Below are positions 56,020 through 64,000 of a stretch of DNA of 64,000 nucleotides, piece after piece. Each line of letters begins with the position of its first letter. The first letter of the stretch is position 1. The stretch is taken from positions 1-64,000 of the forward strand of contig JAFXGM010000014.1 in NCBI GenBank assembly GCA_017513195.1, written 5' to 3'. A program made the position numbers and the translations under genes. Origin of the DNA: Clostridia bacterium (lineage in GTDB: Bacteria; Bacillota; Clostridia; Oscillospirales; Acutalibacteraceae). Below the pieces are notes generated by a model. The model was not told the origin of the DNA. It worked only from the letters and a program-made list of their open reading frames with translations, and searched no databases.

Positions 56020-57546
56020 TTATTCTATTGTATCAGGCCAAATTTTTTTGCGATATATCACTAAAAGTGTGCCACCTGCAACAACCACCACGGCAACTAT
56101 TACAATCCACCACGGGAAACCACTATCATCAGGTAATTTTTCGTTATCATTTGATTGATTGTCTTCTTCTGGAGTAACGCCTATTGTTGTGTCGCTTTCA
56201 TCTTTACTTTCTGTGTTTTCGCTATTATCTGTATTTTCTTTTTCAAGACCGCAGAGAGTACAAAGATTTGCATCATCATATATATGGTCGGTAGGTGTAG
56301 CTCTTTCTGCACCGCAAACGTCACAATCGGCATCACAGTCGGCAGTATATGTATGACCTAAAGCCTGGACAACCTTATGACCGCTTATATATGTCTTACA
56401 ATCGTTACAATACTTACCTGCTGTATAGCCCTCTGAATCACATCTTGCCTCTTCTGCAGCTACGCTTTTGGTATTTGTGTGCTTACAAGACGTGTTTGTA
56501 GGAGTAGAAGTTGTAGGCTTGCTTGTTGTCTGATTGTTAGATGGTTTGCTTGTAGTGTTGTTTTGATTACCGCTTGAGGTATTACTTGAAGTGTTATTTT
56601 GGTTGTTGTTATTGTTGTATTGATTGTTGTCGGGTGTTGGTGTTTGTGTTGTGCCACCTTTTGCCTTACCCGATGGTGTCTGATAATCGGTAGGTACCTG
56701 CTCACCAAACAAAACAAACGCAAGCTCCGGGAAGTCAACAAAAATGTTACGTGTGCCTGTAATGGACTCTACTGCGTCGTTACGACCGAGTTCCCAAGTA
56801 TCAACAGGGTCAGCCTCCATCCACTCAAGCAAAACAGCTCTGCTTTCGATAACACCGCTTGTACCAAACAACTTGGTCTGCTCCCAACGAACGTGCTGAT
56901 AAAGAACTATACGTGCAACGTCACCGCGCAAATCGTGCTTGCCGCCCGATTCACTGTTTGGATTATAATAGCTACCGCCTTTACCGTAAGCCTTGTTACT
57001 GCGGCTACCGTTCTCACTTGTTGCAGTAGGACGAAGCATCATAATATCGTTTTCGCCATCACCATCGCCCTTACTGTTAGGCCAAGTGTGTTCGCGGTTC
57101 CAGGTGCTGCCGCTGTCCCAAGCAGGACCTATTTCTTTACCAGAGTAAAATGACGAAATTCTGTTGCTTGTTTTACCGCTGTTTTGAATATCGGTATATT
57201 GGTATTTGTCACGTGTGTAATTATAACTGGTTACATACGTATGATTGCTTTTCATAAGCTTGTTTAACTCTTGATAAAGCGCCGTTGATCTTACGTCATT
57301 TTGCGCTGCACCCTTAAGTGCTGAAAGCTTTTCATAAGTTGTGTTATTGTCTTTATAAAATTTCTCGGCATTGGGTGACAAAAAGGTTGCTACCTGCTCA
57401 CGCACACCCCAGTTTTTTATAAATTTACCTGCATATACGTAATCAACCGTAGCAGCCGATGCCGAAAGATTAGCGCCAAATACAACGCTAAAGCATAATA
57501 TCAATGATAATACTATACTTACTGAACGTTTTGTAATAATTTTCAT
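56020..57546 (-). CDS. Exported endonuclease I (EndA/Nuc family), membrane-anchored
   Basis: 508 residues. Signal peptide to about residue 31 (SASA cleavage). The nuclease domain (about 40-290) contains STWNREHTWPNSKG (catalytic His153 in REHTWP) and IMMLRPTATSENGSRSN (about 168-184). A Thr/Asn/Gln/Ser linker (300-370) leads to a Cys-rich region CKHTNTKS..CNDC..CDVCGAE..CTLCG and a C-terminal membrane helix (about 478-497) with a basic tail. It degrades nucleic acid outside the cell. The three genes here (RNase, DNase, nucleotidase) lie on the same strand within 5 kb. Confidence 0.88.
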   Translation of the reverse strand: MKIITKRSVSIVLSLILCFSVVFGANLSASAATVDYVYAGKFIKNWGVREQVATFLSPNAEKFYKDNNTTYEKLSALKGAAQNDVRSTALYQELNKLMKSNHTYVTSYNYTRDKYQYTDIQNSGKTSNRISSFYSGKEIGPAWDSGSTWNREHTWPNSKGDGDGENDIMMLRPTATSENGSRSNKAYGKGGSYYNPNSESGGKHDLRGDVARIVLYQHVRWEQTKLFGTSGVIESRAVLLEWMEADPVDTWELGRNDAVESITGTRNIFVDFPELAFVLFGEQVPTDYQTPSGKAKGGTTQTPTPDNNQYNNNNNQNNTSSNTSSGNQNNTTSKPSNNQTTSKPTTSTPTNTSCKHTNTKSVAAEEARCDSEGYTAGKYCNDCKTYISGHKVVQALGHTYTADCDADCDVCGAERATPTDHIYDDANLCTLCGLEKENTDNSENTESKDESDTTIGVTPEEDNQSNDNEKLPDDSGFPWWIVIVAVVVVAGGTLLVIYRKKIWPDTIE

Positions 57547-57621
57547 TTTTACATCCCCAAATTTTATTTATCTAAGATACTATAACATAATTTTAAAATT
57601 ACTGCAACACTAATTTAAACT

Positions 57622-59337
57622 TTATGACAATCCACCTTTTTTAATGTAGTCTGCAAGCAAATCACGAGCAAACACATTTGGGTCATATCGCTCAACTATT
57701 GTTAAATTATTGTACGAGTAATCGGCGGTGTAGTTATCTACAACTATATAATAAGTAGCGTTTAGGTCAATATTGTTTCTAACACTATTTCCGTAATCAC
57801 CATAACTAATAAAGTAGTCACTATGATTTGTTTCAAAGAATTTACGTTTTAAGTCGCGTCCCTTTACCGCACAAAGTGTAATTTGATTATCAAAAGTAAA
57901 CAGCGAGCTTAACTGACCGTAGGTTACATCACCTGCGTACAGGTTATAAGGGCTACGTGTTCTAAGAAATCCGCCGCCTAAAACAATTTTATACTTATTG
58001 CCCCACTCTTTTACACCGACTTCATAATACAGTTTTGCAACCAACTGTTCCAACTCTTCATCGTCACGATAGGTTCTGTTGTAACCCAAAACTTCATTAG
58101 CAGCCGAAATTTGATCCTTATATTTTTCCAATAATTTATCAACAATTGGGTCATCATTAAGATTTTGGTACTGACTTGTTGAAACAAGCTCTGCCTCAGT
58201 TATTTCACTCTCGTTGGTTACCGAGTTAATAGCCACCTCGGCGTGTGAGATTCCACCCTTATTATCTCCACGATTTTGTATGTGGTAAACACCGTGCTCG
58301 TCTATTAAACGATAGCCTTGATGTGTATGGCCTTCAAAAACCAAATCTACATACCCGTCTGACAATGCCACGTCATAATAAGACCTAATTTGTGACGAGG
58401 AAATTTGGGTTGTTGAGCCATAGTTTGAACTGCCATAGCCGTCATGCAATATATACACAATGTAATCTGCGCCATTGTGGCGAAGCTCGTCCGCCTCGGC
58501 TTTGACAAGGCTTGTAAGCTGACTGCCAACCTTAAAATACACGTCATCACATTTATCGACCGCAATTGATGAATAGCAGTCACCAATAGCACCTATAAAG
58601 CCAATTTGCACCGCGCCCGCATCGACCATAACTGATGGCTTACAGTAATCTACCAATTTATTTGTTGCTCGGTCATAAATATTAATTGCAAGAAACGGAA
58701 ATTCTGCAAAATCGGCATTTTGCTTTATGTATTCTCCGCCCCAATCATACTCGTGGTTACCGATTGCCATTGCGGTAAAATCGAGCTCGTTCATCCAGTC
58801 GGTCATAATAATACCTTTGGTCATATTAGACTCGGCTTGTCCCTGCCACATATCACCGCTTGAAATAAAAAACGAGTGATCGTCGGTCTTGCGCGCATTT
58901 TTTAAATATGTAGTAAGCTCGTCAACTCCTATGTGACCGTCACCGTCATCAAGCTTTCCGTGCAGGTCGTTTATATTGTAAAAATCGACGTATACTATAA
59001 CCGACTTTTTGCAAACGTCGCAAATTTCATCCTTGTTTGAATCTTTATGCTTTTTGCAGCCGGTATCACCGCTTGCCGCGCTTGATTGATTATTATCGCC
59101 TGAACCACTGCCTTGTTGGTTATTGGATTGATTATCATTTTGTTCGTTGTCTTGCTCTTCTCTATCGCCAATAGATGAATCGCCTTTAGACGTATCTTCT
59201 ACCAAAGAGCCGTCTTCATTATATATAACGCTATTATCACTTAGCTGGCTATTAGTGTTTTCATCGGTACAACCACAACACAATAAAATTGACAATGTAA
59301 GAATTATCGTTACTATAAGATTGGTGAGTTTTTTCAT
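57622..59337 (-). CDS. Exported 5'-nucleotidase/2',3'-cyclic phosphodiesterase (metallophosphatase)
   Basis: 571 residues from ATG 59337 (AAGGGGA upstream). Signal sequence ending LLCCGCTDE, a Ser/Asn/Gln linker and a short CKKHKDSNKDEICDVCKK zinc-like motif. The metallophosphatase domain shows FYNINDLHGKLDDGDG, FFISSGDMWQGQ, AIGNHEYDWGG, VYILHDGYG and EGHTHQGY; the C-terminal 5'-nucleotidase substrate domain (about 410-571) holds NLYAGDVTYGQLSSLFTFDN. It dephosphorylates extracellular nucleotides so nucleosides can be taken up. Upstream neighbours are the nuclease genes. Confidence 0.88.
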   Translation of the reverse strand: MKKLTNLIVTIILTLSILLCCGCTDENTNSQLSDNSVIYNEDGSLVEDTSKGDSSIGDREEQDNEQNDNQSNNQQGSGSGDNNQSSAASGDTGCKKHKDSNKDEICDVCKKSVIVYVDFYNINDLHGKLDDGDGHIGVDELTTYLKNARKTDDHSFFISSGDMWQGQAESNMTKGIIMTDWMNELDFTAMAIGNHEYDWGGEYIKQNADFAEFPFLAINIYDRATNKLVDYCKPSVMVDAGAVQIGFIGAIGDCYSSIAVDKCDDVYFKVGSQLTSLVKAEADELRHNGADYIVYILHDGYGSSNYGSTTQISSSQIRSYYDVALSDGYVDLVFEGHTHQGYRLIDEHGVYHIQNRGDNKGGISHAEVAINSVTNESEITEAELVSTSQYQNLNDDPIVDKLLEKYKDQISAANEVLGYNRTYRDDEELEQLVAKLYYEVGVKEWGNKYKIVLGGGFLRTRSPYNLYAGDVTYGQLSSLFTFDNQITLCAVKGRDLKRKFFETNHSDYFISYGDYGNSVRNNIDLNATYYIVVDNYTADYSYNNLTIVERYDPNVFARDLLADYIKKGGLS

Positions 59338-59534
59338 ATGGGTCCCCTTGACAAACAATATATTATTTAATAATTATATAACTAAATATTCATTATTACA
59401 AGGGTTTGTTTTAAATCGACATTTTTTTGCAAAAAAATTTAAAATTTAACTTGCTTTATATCATATGATTATGGTATCATATACAATGTATAATAAGGTA
59501 ACTATGTAATAGTCAAATTGAGAGTGATAAATAT

Positions 59535-60647
59535 ATGAACAGAAGCTTTCGTCTTTCTACAGCACTTGACGTAGATGACCTTCTGCTTGAATGCGTGCCG
59601 TACGCCGTGCGGCTGGCAAATGAAAAGTATAAATTCCAACCACCACTTACAATTCACGAGGTTGACCGTTGGGGCCGTACAGGCACTCGCGCAGACGTTA
59701 TTTTTGAATTTATGGACAACCCCGACTTTATTTCCTCTCAGCCACCCATAAAGGGTGCGCAGGAATTTGTTAAAAAGCTATCTCAAATGACCGAGATTTT
59801 TATATCTACCGCCGTTTGGCCTGAGTATATGAGTCAACGCTATCAGCGCATTTTGGAGGTTTTTCCCGAAATTCCGCGTGACCACATTCTCATAGGCTCG
59901 AGAAAAGATAAGATTGACGTAGATATTTTATTTGACGATGGTCTTCACAACATTCTTAATTCAACCGCTACCTACCCCATTCTTATGCGTAGGCCTTGGA
60001 ATCAAGAGGCTACCGGTATTATGGCGGTAAATAACTACGACGAATTTTTAAAATTTGTTGAAATTATTGCAAACAATTACAGTGCCAAGCACGAAACCCT
60101 TTCGCCAGATAGTAATGGAATAGTTGTTTTGGTAGGGCCTTCGGGCAGCGGTAAAAACGACATTGCCCGTGAATTATTATCACAAACCGATTCTTTCCAA
60201 AAGCTTATAAGCTATAGCACCAATCCAAGCTTGGCAAGTGATCCTGACGGTTGGTACAAATACATTACCGAGGAAGAATTTCGCAAACTAGCCGATAGCG
60301 GCAAGCTTTGCGAATCTACAACCTACGCACATCATTTTTACGGTTGCCGTAAAGAAGACGTTCAAGAAATACTGTCTTCTGGCAAAAACGTTCTTACAGT
60401 TATGGACATTTGTGGCGCTATGGCGCTAAAAACTCTATTTTCTAACGTAATCACCATTTACGTTAAGCGCGACAGAAAAGGGTTAATAACATCCATTCTT
60501 GAAAAGGACTGCAGCACCGAGGATAAGGCAAATCGTCTTTTGTCGATCTCGGTTGAAACTCGAAACGCACAGGTTTGTGACTATACCGTCAAATTTGAAA
60601 GTGCCGAGCAAGCGGTCAAAGAAATACGCGACAAACTAAACGTTTAA
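59535..60647 (+). CDS. Fused HAD 5'(3')-deoxyribonucleotidase-like and guanylate kinase-like protein
   Basis: 370 residues. Residues 1-180 form a HAD domain (motif I ALDVDDLLLEC; FISTA; DKIDVDILFDDG). Residues about 195-370 form a guanylate-kinase-like domain: P-loop GPSGSGKNDIAREL, YITEEEFRKLADSGKLCEST, AHHFYGCRKEDVQEIL and LTVMDICGAMAL. The P-loop Lys is followed by Asn instead of Ser/Thr, and the GMP-binding Arg segment (usual TTRxxRxGE) reads STNPSLASDPDG, so GMP binding may be altered. Separate gmk and nucleotidase genes are normal; the fusion is unusual. Confidence 0.7.
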   Translation: MNRSFRLSTALDVDDLLLECVPYAVRLANEKYKFQPPLTIHEVDRWGRTGTRADVIFEFMDNPDFISSQPPIKGAQEFVKKLSQMTEIFISTAVWPEYMSQRYQRILEVFPEIPRDHILIGSRKDKIDVDILFDDGLHNILNSTATYPILMRRPWNQEATGIMAVNNYDEFLKFVEIIANNYSAKHETLSPDSNGIVVLVGPSGSGKNDIARELLSQTDSFQKLISYSTNPSLASDPDGWYKYITEEEFRKLADSGKLCESTTYAHHFYGCRKEDVQEILSSGKNVLTVMDICGAMALKTLFSNVITIYVKRDRKGLITSILEKDCSTEDKANRLLSISVETRNAQVCDYTVKFESAEQAVKEIRDKLNV

Positions 60648-60674
60648 CTCCTTACGAAAGGAAACTCAATTTTT

Positions 60675-61451
60675 ATGGGAATTGATTTACAAAAAGCCAG
60701 CATTGGCAAACGTATCATAGCATTTATATTTGACTTTATATGTGTAATTACCATTGCAGTTGGTCTTATGATACCGTTTTCTGCCGCGGTGGGATATAAC
60801 GATTACGCAGACAAGTTAGACTCTATTACAGAAGAATATAGAAAAGAATACAATATTCCCGAAATCACTTCCGACGAATATGATAAGCTTTCGGCTGAAG
60901 AAAAAGAAGCTTATACAAACGATTACAACACGGCAGTTGAAGCTGCTAATAAAGCACTCCAAAATGACGAGGAAGCTAAAAAGACTTGGAATATGGTTAC
61001 ACATCTTTCTTTGCTAATCGTCATCATACCATTACTGATAAGCTTTTTGTTGTACGAATTCGCGTTGCCGCTGTTCTTGAAAAACGGACAAACGTTGGGC
61101 AAAAAGATATTTGGTATCGCACTTATGCATAAAGAAGGCATACGTGTAAAAAATATTCAATTATTTATACGCGCGCTGTTTGGCAAATTTGTTGTTGAAA
61201 CAATGCTTGTTTTATTTGTTATCATCTACTTTGGCTTATTAACCGATATCACTTTGATTTGCTTGCTTATTTATGTTGTTGCTCAAATCATTTGTATGGT
61301 ATCTTCACATAGCAACTCACCCATACACGACCTTATGGCTGGTACAGTTGCCGTAGATATGGCAAGTCAGCGTATTTTTGAAACCCATGATCAATTGATT
61401 GAGCACAATAAAAAAATTGCTGCCGAGCGTGCCAAACGCCAAACCTATTAA
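60675..61451 (+). CDS. RDD family membrane protein
   Basis: 258 residues. Starts with GKRIIAFIFDFICVITIAVG, the RDD-type first helix; a long charged loop (about 45-110) separates it from helices 2-4 (about 115-225). FLKNGQTLGKKIFGIAL and HDLMAGTVAVD are RDD landmarks. Function of the family is not settled (ion or small-solute transport). 28 nt after the fusion gene. Confidence 0.9.
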   Translation: MGIDLQKASIGKRIIAFIFDFICVITIAVGLMIPFSAAVGYNDYADKLDSITEEYRKEYNIPEITSDEYDKLSAEEKEAYTNDYNTAVEAANKALQNDEEAKKTWNMVTHLSLLIVIIPLLISFLLYEFALPLFLKNGQTLGKKIFGIALMHKEGIRVKNIQLFIRALFGKFVVETMLVLFVIIYFGLLTDITLICLLIYVVAQIICMVSSHSNSPIHDLMAGTVAVDMASQRIFETHDQLIEHNKKIAAERAKRQTY

Positions 61452-61506
61452 TATTGTTATTAAATTATTATGTTTAATATATATTTCATAATGAAAGGGA
61501 ATCAAT

Positions 61507-62610
61507 ATGAAAGTTGTACTCGAAAACCTAACAAAAATTTTCCCAAGCCGTGACAAAAAGTCAGGCAAAGAAGTTGTTGCCGTAAACGATTTCACATTTG
61601 AAATCCCCGACGGTCAGCTTGTTGGCCTGCTTGGACCTTCCGGCTGCGGAAAGAGCACCACACTCTATATGATTAGTGGTCTCCAAAAACCTACCAGCGG
61701 TAAGATTTATTTTGGTGAAGATGACGTAACCGAATTATCTACCGAAAACCGCGGTATCGGTCTTGTGTTCCAAAACTATGCTTTGTATCCACACATGACC
61801 GTAAAGCAGAACATTCTGTTCCCACTGCAAAATCTTAAAGGCAAAGACAAGCTTTCTAAAGAAGAAATGCTTGACCGTGCACTTAACGCAGCAAGACTCG
61901 TTCAAATTGACGAGCTTATGGACAGAAAGCCAAGCGAGCTCTCCGGCGGTCAGCAACAGCGTGTTGCTATTGCCCGTGCGCTTGTAAAAATGCCAAGAGT
62001 TCTTCTTCTTGACGAACCACTTTCAAACCTTGACGCTCGTCTTCGTTTGCAGACTCGTGAAGAAATTCGTAGAATTCAAAAAGAAACCGGCATTACAACA
62101 ATATTCGTAACCCACGACCAAGAAGAGGCTATGTCGATTTCTGACGTTATCGTGGTAATGAAGCTTGGTGTTGTTCAGCAAATTGGTGAGCCACAGTCGG
62201 TTTACGACGATCCTAAAAACTTGTTCGTTGCAAAGTTCCTCGGTACTCCACCAATCAACGTGCTTGAAGGCAAGGTTGTTGACGGTAAGGTTTACATCGG
62301 TGATGACGATGTTCTTGACGTTACAGGTGTTGACGACCAAGAAGTTTACATAGGTATCCGTCCCGAAGGTTTAGAGCCAAACGATAACGGCAGACTTACC
62401 TGCGGTCTTAGCAACATTGAGGTTATGGGCCGTGACGCTAGCGTTGTGGCAACAAATGCAGCCTCTGCAAATCCTGTTGTTCGCGCTATCATCAATTCTG
62501 ACATTCGTATTGACACAACCTCTCAAACAATTAAATTCAACGTTAAACCTCACAAATTCTTCCTCTTCAACAAGCAGACCGAAGAGCGTGTGTATTTCGA
62601 GGTGAAGTAA
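61507..62610 (+). CDS. Carbohydrate ABC transporter ATPase (MsmK/UgpC type)
   Basis: 367 residues. Walker A GPSGCGKST (about 42-50), signature [15 protein letters not shown], Walker [14 protein letters not shown]-loop [13 protein letters not shown], then the OB/TOBE C-terminal domain of MalK-type ATPases. It powers the two permeases that follow. Carbohydrate, not polyamine, by grouping with a permease pair of the MalF/MalG class. Confidence 0.93.
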   Translation: MKVVLENLTKIFPSRDKKSGKEVVAVNDFTFEIPDGQLVGLLGPSGCGKSTTLYMISGLQKPTSGKIYFGEDDVTELSTENRGIGLVFQNYALYPHMTVKQNILFPLQNLKGKDKLSKEEMLDRALNAARLVQIDELMDRKPSELSGGQQQRVAIARALVKMPRVLLLDEPLSNLDARLRLQTREEIRRIQKETGITTIFVTHDQEEAMSISDVIVVMKLGVVQQIGEPQSVYDDPKNLFVAKFLGTPPINVLEGKVVDGKVYIGDDDVLDVTGVDDQEVYIGIRPEGLEPNDNGRLTCGLSNIEVMGRDASVVATNAASANPVVRAIINSDIRIDTTSQTIKFNVKPHKFFLFNKQTEERVYFEVK

Positions 62611-62611
62611 T

Positions 62612-63550
62612 ATGGTAGAAAGTAAACAACAATGGAAAGCTTGGCTTTACCTATCTCCTGCAATTCTTTTGTTGCTTGTGTTTACCGTATGGCCAATCTT
62701 TAACACCCTGCGCATGGCGTTTTTAGACGGCTATGGCAACATGGCTGCAATGGGTGGTGCAACCTTTGAATTTGGCATTGAAAACTTCCTTAAAGTAATC
62801 GATTACGACAAATTCTTGGACTGTCTTAAAACTACAGCAATCCTTTGTGTTGCAACCGTTCCTGTTTCTACAGCGCTGGCACTTCTTATTGCGGTGGCAC
62901 TTAATTCTATCAAGCCACTTCAAAAGACTTTGCAAACAATATTCTTCTTACCTTACGTTACAAACTCTATCGCAATCGGTATGGTATTTGCTACTATGTT
63001 TAACATCGTTGGTTATAACCCTGTTGAAAGAGCAGCAGATACCTGGGGTATCATAAATTTGGTTATTCAGTTTTTTGGCGGTGAGCCTATAAGCTGGATC
63101 AACCAGGGTTCAAGCTATACTGCAAATATCGTTGTTATGATAGTTTACATTGTTTGGAATGCGCTTCCGTTCAAGATTTTGATTCTTCTTGGTGGTTTGC
63201 AAAGCATTAATAAGCAGTACTATGACGCCGCAAAGGTTGACGGCACACGCAAGGCACGTGTTCTTACACGAATTACCATTCCTCTACTCTCTCCAATGCT
63301 TGCTTACGTTATTATTACGGGCTTCATCGGTGGATTTAAAGAGTATTCAAGCATCGTCGGTATTTTCGGTGAAAAGATGGGCCCACCGGATGATGCAGGC
63401 CGACTTAACACAATGGTTGGCTTCGTGTACGACGCTTTGGAAAAAGACCGTCAGGGCTTGGCTAGTGCAGGCGCTTTAATCTTGTTCGTTATAATCCTTC
63501 TTGTAACCATGTTTAACAATAAGGTTATCAAGAAACACGTTCATTATTAA
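62612..63550 (+). CDS. Carbohydrate ABC transporter permease (MalF/UgpA type)
   Basis: 312 residues. Six membrane helices, with the family start WKAWLYLSPAILLLLVFTVW and EAA-type loop YYDAAKVDGTRKARVLTRIT (about 205-224). Starts 2 nt after the ATPase stop. Substrate-binding protein is presumably beyond the window. Confidence 0.92.
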   Translation: MVESKQQWKAWLYLSPAILLLLVFTVWPIFNTLRMAFLDGYGNMAAMGGATFEFGIENFLKVIDYDKFLDCLKTTAILCVATVPVSTALALLIAVALNSIKPLQKTLQTIFFLPYVTNSIAIGMVFATMFNIVGYNPVERAADTWGIINLVIQFFGGEPISWINQGSSYTANIVVMIVYIVWNALPFKILILLGGLQSINKQYYDAAKVDGTRKARVLTRITIPLLSPMLAYVIITGFIGGFKEYSSIVGIFGEKMGPPDDAGRLNTMVGFVYDALEKDRQGLASAGALILFVIILLVTMFNNKVIKKHVHY

Positions 63551-63563
63551 GGAGGTGCCGATT

Positions 63564-64000
63564 ATGTCTACAACAACTGTTATGCAAGAACGCGATGTTA
63601 AAAAAAGAACGTTCATGCAAAAAATGTTTAAAATTTTTGGTAAGACCGGTACCTATACCTTCTTGCTTATTATGGCGTTAATCATCCTCTTCCCTTTTTA
63701 TTGGATGATTATATCTTCTCTTAAAACGCTGCCAGAATATCGTCAGGCTATTCCAACATTCTGGCCTAACGAAGTAATGTGGGGTAACTATTCAAAAGCA
63801 TTTACTACCGCTAATTTGGGCAATCTTTTCTTAAACACACTTTACGTTGGTGTTGTTTCTACCTTTGCAAGTCTTATAATCACAGTACTTTCGGCATTTG
63901 CATTTGCACGACTTGAATTCAAGGGTAAGGAGCCTTTGTTTGGCGCATTGCTTGCTACCATGATGATTCCTGGTGAACTTTTCACCATCACAAACTATAT
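63564..64000 (+). CDS. Carbohydrate ABC transporter permease (MalG/UgpE type), 5' part
   Basis: ATG 63564 follows AAGGAGG. At least 145 codons open to the window end. The first helix region FLLIMALIILFPFYWMIISS and LKTLPEYRQAIPTFWP are typical of the MalG-like partner of MalF permeases. The coupling loop lies beyond the window. Completes a sugar importer with the two preceding genes. Confidence 0.9.
   Translation, partial: MSTTTVMQERDVKKRTFMQKMFKIFGKTGTYTFLLIMALIILFPFYWMIISSLKTLPEYRQAIPTFWPNEVMWGNYSKAFTTANLGNLFLNTLYVGVVSTFASLIITVLSAFAFARLEFKGKEPLFGALLATMMIPGELFTITNY

Noticed and set aside
56599..57153. 184-codon plus-strand frame opposite endonuclease I
   Set aside because: Antisense of the nuclease gene and its low-complexity linker.

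Overview
The window comes from the chromosome of a low-GC, endospore-forming member of the Clostridia (Oscillospiraceae/Ruminococcaceae-like; inferred from gene content, no rRNA is present). Support: spoIVB and yunB, a SigH-like sigma factor, a YerC/TrpR-like repressor, DUF951 and DUF896 proteins, an ffs-dnaX-ybaB-recR cluster in Firmicutes order, Gram-positive lipoproteins, and strong AGGAGG-type ribosome sites with SigA-like promoters (TTGACA-17-TATAAT). No phage, insertion sequence or CRISPR array was seen.

Layout. 1-2.7 kb: the 5' part of a large secreted Ig/MBG-repeat protein and a TetR regulator with a tandem palindromic operator. 2.9-11.6 kb (minus): SpoIVB; an HtrA/histidine kinase/response regulator envelope-stress operon; a zinc-ribbon protein with a tRNA-like remnant upstream; a SigH-like sigma factor; YerC; a polar amino-acid ABC transporter. 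11.8-16.7 kb: an amidase, then a potABCD polyamine importer behind a ~200-nt structured leader whose arm can mask the potA ribosome site. 16.7-19.1 kb: NfnA/NfnB-type flavoprotein pair. 19.1-21.7 kb: small XRE regulator locus and a GHL6-type glycosidase. 22.0-28.6 kb: arginine operon argG-C-J-B-D-F with two ARG boxes at a consensus promoter. 28.6-31.4 kb: HAD, RING/DUF2628, NUDIX and hexapeptide proteins. 31.6-35.5 kb: SRP RNA, dnaX, ybaB, recR, DUF896, hydroxyacid dehydrogenase. 35.5-46.8 kb: GH39-like lipoprotein, AP-endonuclease-fold protein, YqeG, S21, LigA, YunB, hemolysin III, M18 peptidase, CoaE, TsaC/Sua5, PrfA, DUF951. 47-51 kb: DegV, LMW phosphatase, membrane protein plus TetR, metallophosphoesterase. 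51.4-53.8 kb: GH2 beta-mannosidase. 54 kb: two tRNA genes, the second with its 3' end duplicated. 54.7-59.3 kb: three exported nucleic-acid-degrading proteins (barnase-like RNase, endonuclease I, 5'-nucleotidase). 59.5-64 kb: a deoxynucleotidase-guanylate kinase fusion, an RDD protein and a sugar ABC transporter running off the end.

The most unusual non-coding signal is a ~172-bp element present three times (about 21.8, 51.1 and 54.4 kb). Short hairpins of different sequence but conserved pairing are separated by AGTGATATT in the left half and AATATCAC in the right half, around a conserved ATTCGCC/GGCGAAT stem. Other strong signals are the potABCD leader with an anti-Shine-Dalgarno pairing, the tRNA-Trp 3'-end duplication around a structured insert, and the exported nuclease trio. 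Functions are inferred from motifs only; no database search was possible.
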